Source of the DNA: Neiella marina
GTDB taxonomy: Bacteria > Pseudomonadota > Gammaproteobacteria > Enterobacterales > Neiellaceae
Direction: 5' to 3'
Assembly (NCBI RefSeq): GCF_002165625.1
Contig: NZ_NGNS01000005.1
Location: forward strand, 62,001-126,000
DNA: 64,000 nt
The notes under the pieces are model-generated. The model was given only the letters and a program-made list of their open reading frames with translations, was not told the origin of the DNA and did no database searches. Made by a program: the position numbers and the translations under genes. Below, one piece after another: positions 19,011 through 27,418 of the stretch (its first letter is position 1; every line of letters begins with the position of its first letter).

Positions 19011-20558
19011 ATGACTAAAGCAGTAACTAGAATTGTCATTGTCGGCGGTGGCTCGGCTGGATGGCTCACTGCGGCGATATTGGCAGCAGAGCATCATGGT
19101 CAAGCAGAAAGCGGTATGTCGATTACGCTGGTCGAAAGCCCTGATGTTAAAACCATAGGTGTAGGCGAGGGTACCTGGCCATCAATGCGCGATACCTTGC
19201 GTTTGATCGGCATTGATGAACATGAGTTTCTGCGCCGGTGTGATGCTTCGTTCAAACAAGGTTCTTGTTTCGTCAACTGGGTCAGCGGTGAACCAGCAGA
19301 CCGCTATTATCACCCGTTCGAATTACCCTCGGGCTATCTCGACAGTGATTTGATTCCGTTTTGGCAAACTCACTGTAAAAATCAGTCTTTCGCCGATGCC
19401 TTTAGTAGTCAAAGCCATTTGTGTGAGTTGGCAAAGGCTCCCAAACAGCCAGCAACGCCTGGCTATGCGGCGGTCGCCAATTACGGCTATCACCTCGATG
19501 CGGGTAAATTCGCTGGGTTGTTGCAACAGCATGCTACTCAGCGATTAGGAGTGCGTCATGTCCTTGACCATGTCACTGCCGTCAACAGTGCTGCTGATGG
19601 TGATATTGAGTCGCTATCGACCAAGCAACACGGTGAATTAGAGGGCGATTTATTTATCGACTGCAGTGGCTTGGCGTCTATTTTGTTGGGCCAGCACTAT
19701 CAAATCCCATTTGTGAGTCAAAAACAGTATTTGTTTAATGACCGAGCGATAGCACTGCAGGTCCCATATTCCTCGCCAAATGATGATATTGCTTCTGCTA
19801 CTATCGCCACCGCACAGTCTGCGGGCTGGACTTGGGATATCGGCTTACCTACTCGGCGTGGAGTAGGGTACGTATACTCTTCGGCGCATAGTAGTGAGGA
19901 ACAAGCCCAACGGACTCTTCGACGCTACATCGAGCCGTCAATTGGCAAGCAACAAGCTGAGCAGGCAACAATCAGGACAATCAACATCGATCCTGGTCAT
20001 CGCCAACAGTTTTGGCATCGCAACTGTGTTGCTATTGGCATGGCTGCAGGGTTTATCGAGCCGCTGGAAGCATCGGCGTTGGCTCTAGTGGAGCTCTCGG
20101 CAGCCATGATTCGTGACCAGATGCCTCCGACTCGCTCAGCGATGGACATGGTGGCTAAACGTTTCAATGACCGGTTTTTGTATCGTTGGGGGCGGATCAT
20201 CGATTTTCTCAAACTTCACTATGTGCTGAGTCAGCGGCAAGATAGTCAATACTGGCTCGATTGCCGTTGCCAAACTACGGTGCCTGAACGGCTTGCTGAA
20301 TTACTCGAATATTGGCGTCATCAACCGCCATCACGTCATGATTTCAATCAGCTCGAAGAGATATTTCCTTCGGCCAGTTATCAATATGTCTTGTATGGCA
20401 TGGGGTTCAAAACCCAGATCAAGCCAACGACACAGCAACGCACTGACGTCAATCGAGTAGGCCATTACTACAATGAAAATGCCAAGCTAGTGCAGCGATA
20501 CATGAATGGTCTGCCTAGCAATCGAGAGCTACTCAACCTGATTCGCCAGCACGGTTGA
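19011..20558 (+). CDS. Flavin-dependent tryptophan halogenase-like protein (2)
   Basis: This is a second, diverged halogenase-like flavoprotein of 515 residues, 71 bp after the first. It keeps GGGSAGW at 12-18, GVGEGTWP at 50-57 and the equivalent of the catalytic lysine at Lys82. The WxWxIP signature is altered to W273-T-W275-D-I-G, and the catalytic-site segment reads FIEPLEAS (Glu353, then Ala instead of Ser). These changes may shift substrate or reaction, or may be a subfamily feature. It closes the sapC-cupin-halogenase operon; a hairpin follows at 20571. Confidence 0.86.
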   Translation: MTKAVTRIVIVGGGSAGWLTAAILAAEHHGQAESGMSITLVESPDVKTIGVGEGTWPSMRDTLRLIGIDEHEFLRRCDASFKQGSCFVNWVSGEPADRYYHPFELPSGYLDSDLIPFWQTHCKNQSFADAFSSQSHLCELAKAPKQPATPGYAAVANYGYHLDAGKFAGLLQQHATQRLGVRHVLDHVTAVNSAADGDIESLSTKQHGELEGDLFIDCSGLASILLGQHYQIPFVSQKQYLFNDRAIALQVPYSSPNDDIASATIATAQSAGWTWDIGLPTRRGVGYVYSSAHSSEEQAQRTLRRYIEPSIGKQQAEQATIRTINIDPGHRQQFWHRNCVAIGMAAGFIEPLEASALALVELSAAMIRDQMPPTRSAMDMVAKRFNDRFLYRWGRIIDFLKLHYVLSQRQDSQYWLDCRCQTTVPERLAELLEYWRHQPPSRHDFNQLEEIFPSASYQYVLYGMGFKTQIKPTTQQRTDVNRVGHYYNENAKLVQRYMNGLPSNRELLNLIRQHG

Positions 20559-20570
20559 TGGTACAACATG

Positions 20571-20606
20571 ACGGCCGTCCCCTTCGGCCGTTTGACACTT
20601 TTTGTT
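20571..20606 (+). terminator. Probable terminator of the halogenase operon
   Basis: A 7-bp perfect stem (ACGGCCG at 20571-20577 with CGGCCGT at 20585-20591) is followed by TTGACACTTTTTG. The T run is several bases away from the stem, so termination efficiency is uncertain. Confidence 0.55.
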
Positions 20607-20619
20607 ACTGCCGTAACAA
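20602..20619. promoter_or_regulatory. 18-bp inverted repeat, possible operator
   Basis: TTGTTAC and GTAACAA are perfect 7-bp arms around TGCC. The half-sites resemble those of the LacI-type 14-mers in this locus but the spacing is wider. It overlaps the tail of the putative terminator, so it could be part of either structure. Confidence 0.4.
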
Positions 20620-20766
20620 TCACTGGTGCTTTTCGATTGACCTCATAAATACGAATTACAATCGATTACTAATCTGATTTTTAAAGACTTTAATTGCAGC
20701 AGCCGCTGCCTGATGATCGCCATCACATTTCTTCTGATTAATCCAAAACCAGTATGCTCCCACTCT

Positions 20767-20780
20767 TTATGATACCGGTC
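20767..20780. promoter_or_regulatory. Shared 14-mer before TonB receptor 2
   Basis: TTATGATACCGGTC is identical to the reverse complement of 12048-12061 upstream of receptor 1. It contains TGATACCGGT, a half plus core of the palindrome TGATACCGGTATCA. In both regions the decamer TGCTCCCACT lies upstream (20755-20764 and 12011-12020). A binding site for a second regulator is inferred. Confidence 0.5.
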
Positions 20781-20907
20781 ACATTTTGCTCTGTGATGGG
20801 GTTAATGGATTGTTGAAAAAAAGTTTACTTGCTCACACTTTATTCTCAAGTACATAGCAAGCACTGACAAAAATTGACCTAGAACAATATTTCACTTTGA
20901 AAGCGAG

Positions 20908-20921
20908 TGTTACCGTTACCA
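20908..20921. promoter_or_regulatory. LacI-type operator-like 14-mer before TonB receptor 2 (a)
   Basis: TGTTACCGTTACCA matches TGTTAGCGCTAACA at 11 of 14 positions and keeps the central CG. It is weaker than the sites at 12190 and 15560, but its arms resemble the site before the sugar symporter. Confidence 0.45.
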
Positions 20922-21028
20922 TGCGTTTACAGCTGATAGCAATTAGAACATCCAAAAGCGCTGTAGGGGGAGAACGTTTTATAAACAGCCTCAGCCATTG
21001 TTTTAAGTCCGGGTGTTCCATAAATAAA

Positions 21029-21042
21029 AGATACCGCTAACA
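21029..21042. promoter_or_regulatory. LacI-type operator-like 14-mer before TonB receptor 2 (b)
   Basis: AGATACCGCTAACA matches TGTTAGCGCTAACA at 11 of 14 positions, with the right half (CGCTAACA) perfect. It lies 109 bp before the receptor start codon, close to the distance seen for receptor 1. Confidence 0.45.
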
Positions 21043-21151
21043 GAATGGTGAATGTGGATTCAGCGAATGCTCATTGAGTGGCTCTCGAAAATGAACGAGT
21101 GGCGAACTCAATGTAGCGAAAACTCATAATTAAAATCAAAGGAAGTCAATC

Positions 21152-24034
21152 ATGAACATGCAGCAGTCTAGATTCCGTCCGACTCTGATATGTAAATCCG
21201 TTGCGTTGATATTGGGAACCACTGTCTCTGCCTTTGGCCTTGCGGCTGAAGAAGTTCCCGCAGACGACACTGAAGTGATTCAGGTAACGGGGATTCGAGC
21301 GTCACAAATCAAATCGCAAGACATCAAACGTTCCTCTTCAGGTGTGGTCGATGCTATTTCTGCCGAAGATATCGGTAAGTTCCCTGATACTAACCTTGCT
21401 GAGTCACTACAGCGTATCACTGGTGTATCTATTGATCGCAGAAACAACGAAGGTAGTAAAGTAACTGTCCGTGGCTTTGGTCCTGAGTTCAACTTGGTAT
21501 TGTTGAACAATCGAATGATGCCAACCGCTCAAGTGAGTGCGCAATCAACTCGCTCCTTTGATTTTGCCAACATCGCTTCAGAAAGTGTTTCTGGCGTTGA
21601 GATTTCTAAAACTGGTAAGGCGGATGTGTCTTCTGGCGGTATCGGTTCGACCATCAATATTCGCACTGCCCGTCCATTTGATGATGCCGGCTTCCACGCT
21701 ACGGTTGGTGTCAAAGGCGTTGCCGATCGCAGCGTTGAAGATGGCGACTCGGTTACGCCAGAAATTTCTGGTTTCATTAGCGATACCTTTGCTGAAGATA
21801 CGTTTGGCGTGAGCTTGTCGTTTGCCTACCAAGAGCGCGATAGTGCAGTTAAATTCGCAAACGTTGATGGTTGGCGTCCAAATCTCGACCATTCGCTTGC
21901 CGGCTCGGTGATTGATAACAACGAAAACCCTTACGGTTACACTTGGTACCCACGTAATATGGGCTTTGGTATTGAGAACAACGAACGGACTCGTACCAAT
22001 GGCCAGTTGACCTTCCAATGGGCACCAATGGACACCGTCACTGCGACTCTCGACTACACCTATTCCAAACTTGAAATTGAAGCCATGAACGAAGCTTGGG
22101 GCCAGTGGATGAACCACGGTGCGCCTGCTGAGATGGAGATCAATGAAAATGGTACTGTGGTGTATGCTCGTGAATATGGTGGTGATTTCATGTCGCGTAC
22201 CGCGAGTAACGATACCGAGCATGAAAACAAATCACTCGGCCTCAATGTTAAGTGGCAAGCAACTGACAATATGGAATTTGAGTTCGATTACCATGACTCA
22301 AATGCGACCGCAGAAGCTTATCGCTATGGTTGGAATGGTTTCCAAATTTTGGGGGCTTTAGGCGCCTCTGATGACTTCACCTTTGATGCTCGTAATACTG
22401 ACATTCCGTTGCTGGATATGAACTGGAACGGTGACGGCAAGCTCACTGCTGAAGACTATCGCCCATTGTTTGCGATGAATAACTTTGCTGAAAACGACAC
22501 TGATGTGAAGCAATATCAGCTGAGCGGTAAGTGGATCAACGATAGCAATGATTCTTTGACATCAATTGATTTCGGTATCGCACGCACCGAATTCGAAACT
22601 TCTGCAGTTAGTTATCAGCGAATGATTGGTACCGGCTGGTACTGTTGTGTCGATGAAGATTACTGGCCATTGATGCAAGAAGAAACTGTCGGTGGTGGCT
22701 TCTTAGACGACTTCTCTGGTGGCGGTAGCGATATCATTGAGCGTACTTACTTTAGCTATGATTTCGAGAGTGTCATTCAGCTGTCAGAAGACAAGCATGG
22801 CTTTGATTTGACCGACAAAGGTGATCCAATCTCTCATCATATTATCGAAGAAGAAACTGACTCGGCGTTTATTCAGTTAAATTTTGAAAGTGAATTCAAC
22901 GAGATGCCGTTAAACGTTGTTGCTGGCTTCCGCTATGAAACAACGGACGTTACCTCTCGCAGTGAAGAGCGTGTAGCTACCGACATGCAGTGGACTACTG
23001 CACAAGAATGGCACTTGAATTACCAAGATGAGAAGTCATTCTCTAATGAGCAATCAGATTACAAGGTGTTCTTGCCAAATCTCGATTTCAGCTTGGAAGT
23101 TATGGATGATGTTGTTACTCGATTCTCATACAGCAAAACCGTGACGCGTTCAGATTTGACTGCTCTTCGAGGCACAACAGCTTTGACCAATGCGCCTAAG
23201 ATTGGTCGTCGTAATGGTGATGCGGGTAACCCGGCTCTGGAACCATACAGTGCAGATAACTTCGACTTCTCAGTTGAATACTACTATGGCGATGCCAGCT
23301 ATGTGTCCGTCGGTTGGTTTAATAAAGAAGTAGAGAACTTCATCGCTAACGTGTTTGTTGAGGGTGTGCAATACGATCAATTGCGCGATATCTACGAAGG
23401 GCCTCGCGCCAACGCTGCGCGCGCTGAATTGGCCGATGAAGGCATGCCTTTGACCGATGAAAATATCTTCAACAAGATTCACGAAATGCAAGGGACCGAT
23501 CCGGCCAACCCAATTATGCAATCGGCAGAAGATCCATTGGCTGATTGGCAAATTCGGATGCCAACGAACGCCGAAGATCTGCGCACTCATGGTTGGGAAT
23601 TGGCGATTCAGCATTGGTTCTGGGACACTGGTTTCGGTGCCTCGGCAAACGCCACCTTGGTGTCAGGTGATACCGAACTTGATATCGAAGACACTCAAAG
23701 CCAATTCGCACTGCCAGGCCTGAGTGACTCATACAACTTCTCGGTGTTCTACGACAAAGATGGCTTACAAGCGCGCGCTGCATATAACTGGCGCGATGAT
23801 TTCTACTCTGCAGATGGTCAGCCAGAGCAGGGTGGTGAGCCTCAGTTCACCGAGTCGTACGGTCAGCTAGATGTCAGCATTAGCTATGATATCAATGATA
23901 CCTTTAACGTGTTCTTAGAAGGCTTGAACGTGCTGGAAGAAGAGCAGCGCATTCATGGCCGCTACAAAGAGCAATTGATTCGAGCCAACCAACAAAGTGC
24001 TCGCTATGCAGTGGGTGTTCGTGCCAAGTTCTAA
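21152..24034 (+). CDS. TonB-dependent receptor, Xanthomonas-Caulobacter type (2)
   Basis: This 960-residue paralogue of the receptor at 12289 has the same architecture. A signal peptide ends near Ala32. It continues with DDTEVIQVTGIRAS, then the plug with VVDAISAEDIGKFPDTNLAE and RITGVSIDR, then a long barrel ending in Phe. The barrel contains a dockerin- or EF-hand-like loop NWNGDGKLTAED at about residue 424 and a vicinal Cys pair in GTGWYCCVDEDYW. The N-terminal region is very similar to receptor 1 and the barrel is diverged, which suggests duplication and then a change in ligand. Confidence 0.93.
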   Translation: MNMQQSRFRPTLICKSVALILGTTVSAFGLAAEEVPADDTEVIQVTGIRASQIKSQDIKRSSSGVVDAISAEDIGKFPDTNLAESLQRITGVSIDRRNNEGSKVTVRGFGPEFNLVLLNNRMMPTAQVSAQSTRSFDFANIASESVSGVEISKTGKADVSSGGIGSTINIRTARPFDDAGFHATVGVKGVADRSVEDGDSVTPEISGFISDTFAEDTFGVSLSFAYQERDSAVKFANVDGWRPNLDHSLAGSVIDNNENPYGYTWYPRNMGFGIENNERTRTNGQLTFQWAPMDTVTATLDYTYSKLEIEAMNEAWGQWMNHGAPAEMEINENGTVVYAREYGGDFMSRTASNDTEHENKSLGLNVKWQATDNMEFEFDYHDSNATAEAYRYGWNGFQILGALGASDDFTFDARNTDIPLLDMNWNGDGKLTAEDYRPLFAMNNFAENDTDVKQYQLSGKWINDSNDSLTSIDFGIARTEFETSAVSYQRMIGTGWYCCVDEDYWPLMQEETVGGGFLDDFSGGGSDIIERTYFSYDFESVIQLSEDKHGFDLTDKGDPISHHIIEEETDSAFIQLNFESEFNEMPLNVVAGFRYETTDVTSRSEERVATDMQWTTAQEWHLNYQDEKSFSNEQSDYKVFLPNLDFSLEVMDDVVTRFSYSKTVTRSDLTALRGTTALTNAPKIGRRNGDAGNPALEPYSADNFDFSVEYYYGDASYVSVGWFNKEVENFIANVFVEGVQYDQLRDIYEGPRANAARAELADEGMPLTDENIFNKIHEMQGTDPANPIMQSAEDPLADWQIRMPTNAEDLRTHGWELAIQHWFWDTGFGASANATLVSGDTELDIEDTQSQFALPGLSDSYNFSVFYDKDGLQARAAYNWRDDFYSADGQPEQGGEPQFTESYGQLDVSISYDINDTFNVFLEGLNVLEEEQRIHGRYKEQLIRANQQSARYAVGVRAKF

Positions 24035-24078
24035 GGATTAGAATTGGTGACGTAACCAAACTGCTAAATCAATCGTTT

Positions 24079-24106
24079 AAAGCCCCGCATCACGGGGCTT
24101 TTTTTG
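24079..24106 (+). terminator. Terminator after TonB receptor 2
   Basis: The stem AGCCCCG/CGGGGCT (24081-24087 with 24093-24099), a CATCA loop and a run of seven T make a classical intrinsic terminator 45 bp after the receptor stop. Confidence 0.9.
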
Positions 24107-24477
24107 TCTGCACATCACTCAAAGTGTTCGCTGGTTTTGAAGCGAGGTTGAATTGTGGCGTCGTTTGTTACCCGACACTGAAATCAATCCGTCGTACTTC
24201 CCAAAGCCTCAATGCTAGAGCTTTTGTAAACAAGTACTCGGACGCTGCTCTCTCATCGATATCACTGCGTCATACTCCCGTAAGGAAGCACTGTTTAGTT
24301 TACCCGTGTTGAAGTATTGAATTGAGGGCTTCTGACGGTAGTTCTGGTGTTTGTTCGTGAATTCGCTGGGCAGGACAGGAGTGACGTACAGGTTAGTGCG
24401 ATGAGAGTAGGAGCCTGAGCAACCGGCTGCCTCCATACGTCATTGGCGGCAGCCGGAGAGATAGAAATTAAGACCGG
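24107..24477. other. Gene-free region between TonB receptor 2 and the sugar symporter
   Basis: No credible coding region is seen in these 371 bp. A perfect 9-bp inverted repeat CCGGCTGCC/GGCAGCCGG (24423-24431 with 24448-24456) lies beyond the 3' end of the reverse-strand symporter gene. It lacks a T tract on either side, so its role as a terminator is doubtful. Confidence 0.5.
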
Positions 24478-26043
24478 TTACTTGGCTGAAGCAGCAAACT
24501 GGTCTTCTAATTGTTCAAGTGAACGACCTTTGGTTTCTGGCAATAACCAAGCCACCAAGATAAATCCAGCCGCACCGAAGCTACCATAGATAAGAAAGGT
24601 CATCGCCGTGCCAAGGTTAAGCAGCTCCCAAGGGAATACTAGCTGGACGGTGAAGCTAACTGCGGCATTAATAAATGACACCGCAGAGATGGCAATACCA
24701 CGGATATGATTAGGGAAGATCTCAGAGAGCAAGATCCACATCACCGGGCCCAGTGAAATAGCAAATGAGGCGACGAAACCTAGAATGCCAAATAGCACTA
24801 AAGTGGTATTCATTGTGACTGCAGCTTGTAGCAAAGCACCTTCATGGGCTCGGGCAGACGCAGTGCCCAGGGTTGCTTCTAGAGCTTGCTTGAACGAGAC
24901 ATCATCAGTAAACAGCTGACCAACAATCGGTTGCAGCAGACTAATATTAATGCTGTCTTGCAGCGGCTGAATACTGGCTATAGTCAGTTGGTACGTCGCT
25001 TCACTAAAGCCCCAAGCGCAAGCTCCCATGCTCACCATTACGCCAACCAAACCTGCCAGCAACACAGGTTTGCGGCCGAGTTTATCAACCAATGCCATGG
25101 CGATAAGGGTAAACACCACATTGATAATGCCAACCCAAATGGCCTGTGCAAATGCGGCATCAGTGCCGACACCGCTTTGTTCAAAAATACTCGGCGCATA
25201 AAAGTAAATGGCATTTACTCCGGTTGCTTGTTGAGCAATACCGACGATTACGCCGACAACAAGCGCTAGTCGGACTCGCTTATCAAGTAGGAATTTAAGT
25301 CGTGTTGTAAACGATTCTTGCGAGTGATCGGCGCCGTGTTGAATCTCTTTGAGTTGCTGATCGATTTGATCGGCCGAGACCAGTTCGCCCAGCACTTCTT
25401 TAGCTTCTGCTAATCGATTTTTCACCACCAACCAACGAGGGCTTTCAGGGATGGTAAACAGCAACAAGAAATAGCATAGCGCGGGAAGTGTTTCGATTCC
25501 TAACATCCAACGCCAGGTGTTATCGTCGATCCCCAGCCAATTAACCCATCCGGCATCTGAGCCACTCATGCGCAGGATTAGAAAGTTGGAGAAGTAGGCA
25601 GCTGAAAAGCCAACCACAATATTGAGCTGGTTGATTGCCACTAAACGTCCGCGCAAGTGAGCTGGCGAAATTTCAGCAATGTAGACTGGTGCCAGAACCA
25701 AGCTGGCAAAAGCGAGGCCGCCAATAAACCGGGCTGATATCAGCATGTAGTAACTGGTGGCAAACGCCGATGCTGCGGCCGATAGCAAATATAAAAAAGC
25801 AATCGCCAATAGGACTTTTTTACGCCCAATTTGATCACTGAGCGGCCCCGCTGCGAGGCTCGCGAGTACCGCGCCAAGAGTCGGAGAGCTGACGACAAAA
25901 CCCTGTTGCCATTCGTTTAAGCCAAATTCAGATATCGTAAAACCAACCACACCAGAAATAACCGAAGCGTCAAAGCCGAAAATAAAGCCACCGAGCGATA
26001 CGATGATCGCTAAGCGTATGCTGGTAAAAGTTGTTTGCGGCAT
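24478..26043 (-). CDS. MFS sugar porter (sugar:proton symporter)
   Basis: This inner-membrane transporter belongs to the XylE/GLUT-type sugar porter family and moves a monosaccharide with protons. It has twelve predicted helices, GGFIFGFDASVISG in helix 1, DQIGRKK (loop 2-3 signature), PVYIAEISPAHLRGRL after helix 4, PESPRWL before the central loop, and PETKGRSLEQLE at the C-terminus. There is an unusually long insert of about 50 residues in the second half (near SIQPLQDSINISLL). I chose the ATG at 26043 (521 residues); a TTG five codons upstream is also in frame. An operator-like 14-mer lies 48 bp upstream. Confidence 0.92.
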   Translation of the reverse strand: MPQTTFTSIRLAIIVSLGGFIFGFDASVISGVVGFTISEFGLNEWQQGFVVSSPTLGAVLASLAAGPLSDQIGRKKVLLAIAFLYLLSAAASAFATSYYMLISARFIGGLAFASLVLAPVYIAEISPAHLRGRLVAINQLNIVVGFSAAYFSNFLILRMSGSDAGWVNWLGIDDNTWRWMLGIETLPALCYFLLLFTIPESPRWLVVKNRLAEAKEVLGELVSADQIDQQLKEIQHGADHSQESFTTRLKFLLDKRVRLALVVGVIVGIAQQATGVNAIYFYAPSIFEQSGVGTDAAFAQAIWVGIINVVFTLIAMALVDKLGRKPVLLAGLVGVMVSMGACAWGFSEATYQLTIASIQPLQDSINISLLQPIVGQLFTDDVSFKQALEATLGTASARAHEGALLQAAVTMNTTLVLFGILGFVASFAISLGPVMWILLSEIFPNHIRGIAISAVSFINAAVSFTVQLVFPWELLNLGTAMTFLIYGSFGAAGFILVAWLLPETKGRSLEQLEDQFAASAK

Positions 26044-26090
26044 AAGTTGTTGGCTCAAAAAAGGAGATAATAGTTACTAGGGTATTTTAG

Positions 26091-26104
26091 TGGTAGCGGT
26101 AACA
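26091..26104. promoter_or_regulatory. LacI-type operator-like 14-mer before the sugar symporter
   Basis: TGGTAGCGGTAACA matches TGTTAGCGCTAACA at 12 of 14 positions and keeps the central GCG. It lies just upstream of the reverse-strand symporter start, where a bound repressor would block transcription. It links the symporter to the receptor and halogenase promoters. Confidence 0.55.
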
Positions 26105-26229
26105 CAATCTGGCATTGGTTTAAGGTCGATCTGATTCACAACTTAGTTTGGCTTTGATGTTGGATTGTTGATTACGCCACTTTCGAGATAAAATCTGCGG
26201 CCAATATTATTGTCACTAGGCTGTCGACC

Positions 26230-26670
26230 ATGGCGAAACAAAAGTTCAGCGCACAGATTATCAGTGCTGGTATCTACGATGGCTTTGACGCCAACAGTAA
26301 AGCATTGCCGAAGATCAAGTCATTTACCCGTCATGTCGTCGCTGAACTCGATCTTGAGTTTGGTTTGATCGTCAATATTAAAAGAGCCAAAGGGCAACAA
26401 ATTCACTGGTGCATTGAACATCCTAATCTGGTTGATGATGAGGGATTGGTGATGGCACCGTTTGAAGGTGATGAATATGTCGCTGACAATGATTGGAACT
26501 TTTATTTAGGCGACTGCATTTGGGCGCCGGTTGACAATAAAGGCGGTGACTGGCGAATGACGATCGAACTAGCTGACCAACTCATTGTTGATGAAACGTT
26601 TGATGTGGAAGTCGATGAGTATCAAGTACTCAATGACGATAGCTTTTGGCTGGGGAGACGCAAAAAGTAA
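26230..26670 (+). CDS. Conserved hypothetical protein, DUF3859-like
   Basis: The 146-residue soluble protein has no signal peptide or membrane helix. The opening AQIISAGIYDGF, the central beta-rich part and the late GGDWRMTIELADQLIVDETFDV resemble DUF3859 proteins, whose function is unknown. It is single, divergent from the sugar symporter, and closed by a symmetric terminator at 26745. The family call is from pattern memory and should be treated as tentative. Confidence 0.6.
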   Translation: MAKQKFSAQIISAGIYDGFDANSKALPKIKSFTRHVVAELDLEFGLIVNIKRAKGQQIHWCIEHPNLVDDEGLVMAPFEGDEYVADNDWNFYLGDCIWAPVDNKGGDWRMTIELADQLIVDETFDVEVDEYQVLNDDSFWLGRRKK

Positions 26671-26744
26671 TACGCGAGCTATGTCTTGTGGCAGCAGTAT
26701 CAAAACTCTTTTTTGCTACAGGGCATCATGACAATGACATGCGA

Positions 26745-26779
26745 ACATAAAAAAGCGCCAATTGGCGCTTTTTTTATGT
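26745..26779. terminator. Bidirectional terminator
   Basis: The perfect palindrome AAGCGCCAATTGGCGCTT is flanked by an A run on the left and a T run on the right, so it can end both the rightward DUF3859-like gene and the leftward gloA gene. Confidence 0.9.
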
Positions 26780-26796
26780 CGCGTTAGAGCGAACAA

Positions 26797-27201
26797 TCAA
26801 CCGAGTCCTTTGGTCATGTTTTTGTTCTGAATAAGCTCGAGTTTGTAACCGTCAGGGTCTTCAACAAAGGCGATCTCAGTGGTGCCGCCTTTTACCGGCC
26901 CTGGCTCGCGAGTAATGGTGCCGCCTGCTGCGCGAATGGCATCACATGTTGCGTATACATCATCGACACCAATGGCAATATGGCCAAATGCATTGCCATG
27001 ATCGTAGCTCTCTGTGCCCCAGTTGTAGGTCAGCTCAATGACGGCGCCTTCGCTCTCGTCACCATAGCCAACAAAGGCTAAGGTGTACTCATACTGTTTG
27101 TTTTCATTGGTACGAAGCAGTGTCATACCCATTACCTGAGTGTAAAAATCAATGGCGCGTTGTAAATCGCCGACGCGGATCATGGTGTGTAGTACTCGCA
27201 C
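26797..27201 (-). CDS. gloA: Lactoylglutathione lyase (glyoxalase I)
   Basis: The enzyme converts the methylglyoxal-glutathione hemithioacetal to S-lactoylglutathione. The 134-residue protein has the four metal ligands at the same numbers as E. coli GloA: His5, Glu56, His74 and Glu122, in [30 protein letters not shown] and YKLELIQ. It stands alone on the reverse strand. Confidence 0.97.
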   Translation of the reverse strand: MRVLHTMIRVGDLQRAIDFYTQVMGMTLLRTNENKQYEYTLAFVGYGDESEGAVIELTYNWGTESYDHGNAFGHIAIGVDDVYATCDAIRAAGGTITREPGPVKGGTTEIAFVEDPDGYKLELIQNKNMTKGLG

Positions 27202-27418
27202 AATGGCTCCTTAAACTAAGTCGATAAGGTGAGAATTATAATTCTGAAGGCGGTTAAACGGAGACCACCAAAGTGGCATCATTATCTATGGATGTGTTTG
27301 ACCTGACAACCACAGATAATTCGCTTCCTCGATTGGTACCATATCGGCACAAAGTCTGCCTTCGATGCGGCAGATAAGTATAATCTATCAGCTCAAATCT
27401 TAGCTAAAGTCACCACCC

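Larger units (their letters stand above)
20607..21151. other. Regulatory region of the second TonB receptor gene
   Basis: This gene-free region of about 545 bp carries the decamer TGCTCCCACT (20755-20764), TTATGATACCGGTC (20767-20780), and two operator-like 14-mers at 20908 and 21029. An 18-bp inverted repeat at 20602-20619 straddles its left edge. AAAGGAAG just before the ATG at 21152 is a good ribosome binding site. Confidence 0.65.

Noticed and set aside
20779-20798. Possible CRP site near TCACATTTTGCTCTGTGATG
   Set aside because: The half-sites point the wrong way (TCACA before TGTGA), so it does not match the CRP consensus TGTGA-N6-TCACA.
12289-24034. The two halogenases as part of a natural-product biosynthetic cluster
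   Set aside because: No NRPS, PKS, RiPP precursor or tailoring enzymes are present; the neighbours are SapC, a cupin and TonB receptors, which fits the uptake-linked type instead.
24124-24436. Short open frames between receptor 2 and the symporter
   Set aside because: Compositionally random products with no start signal; treated as non-coding.
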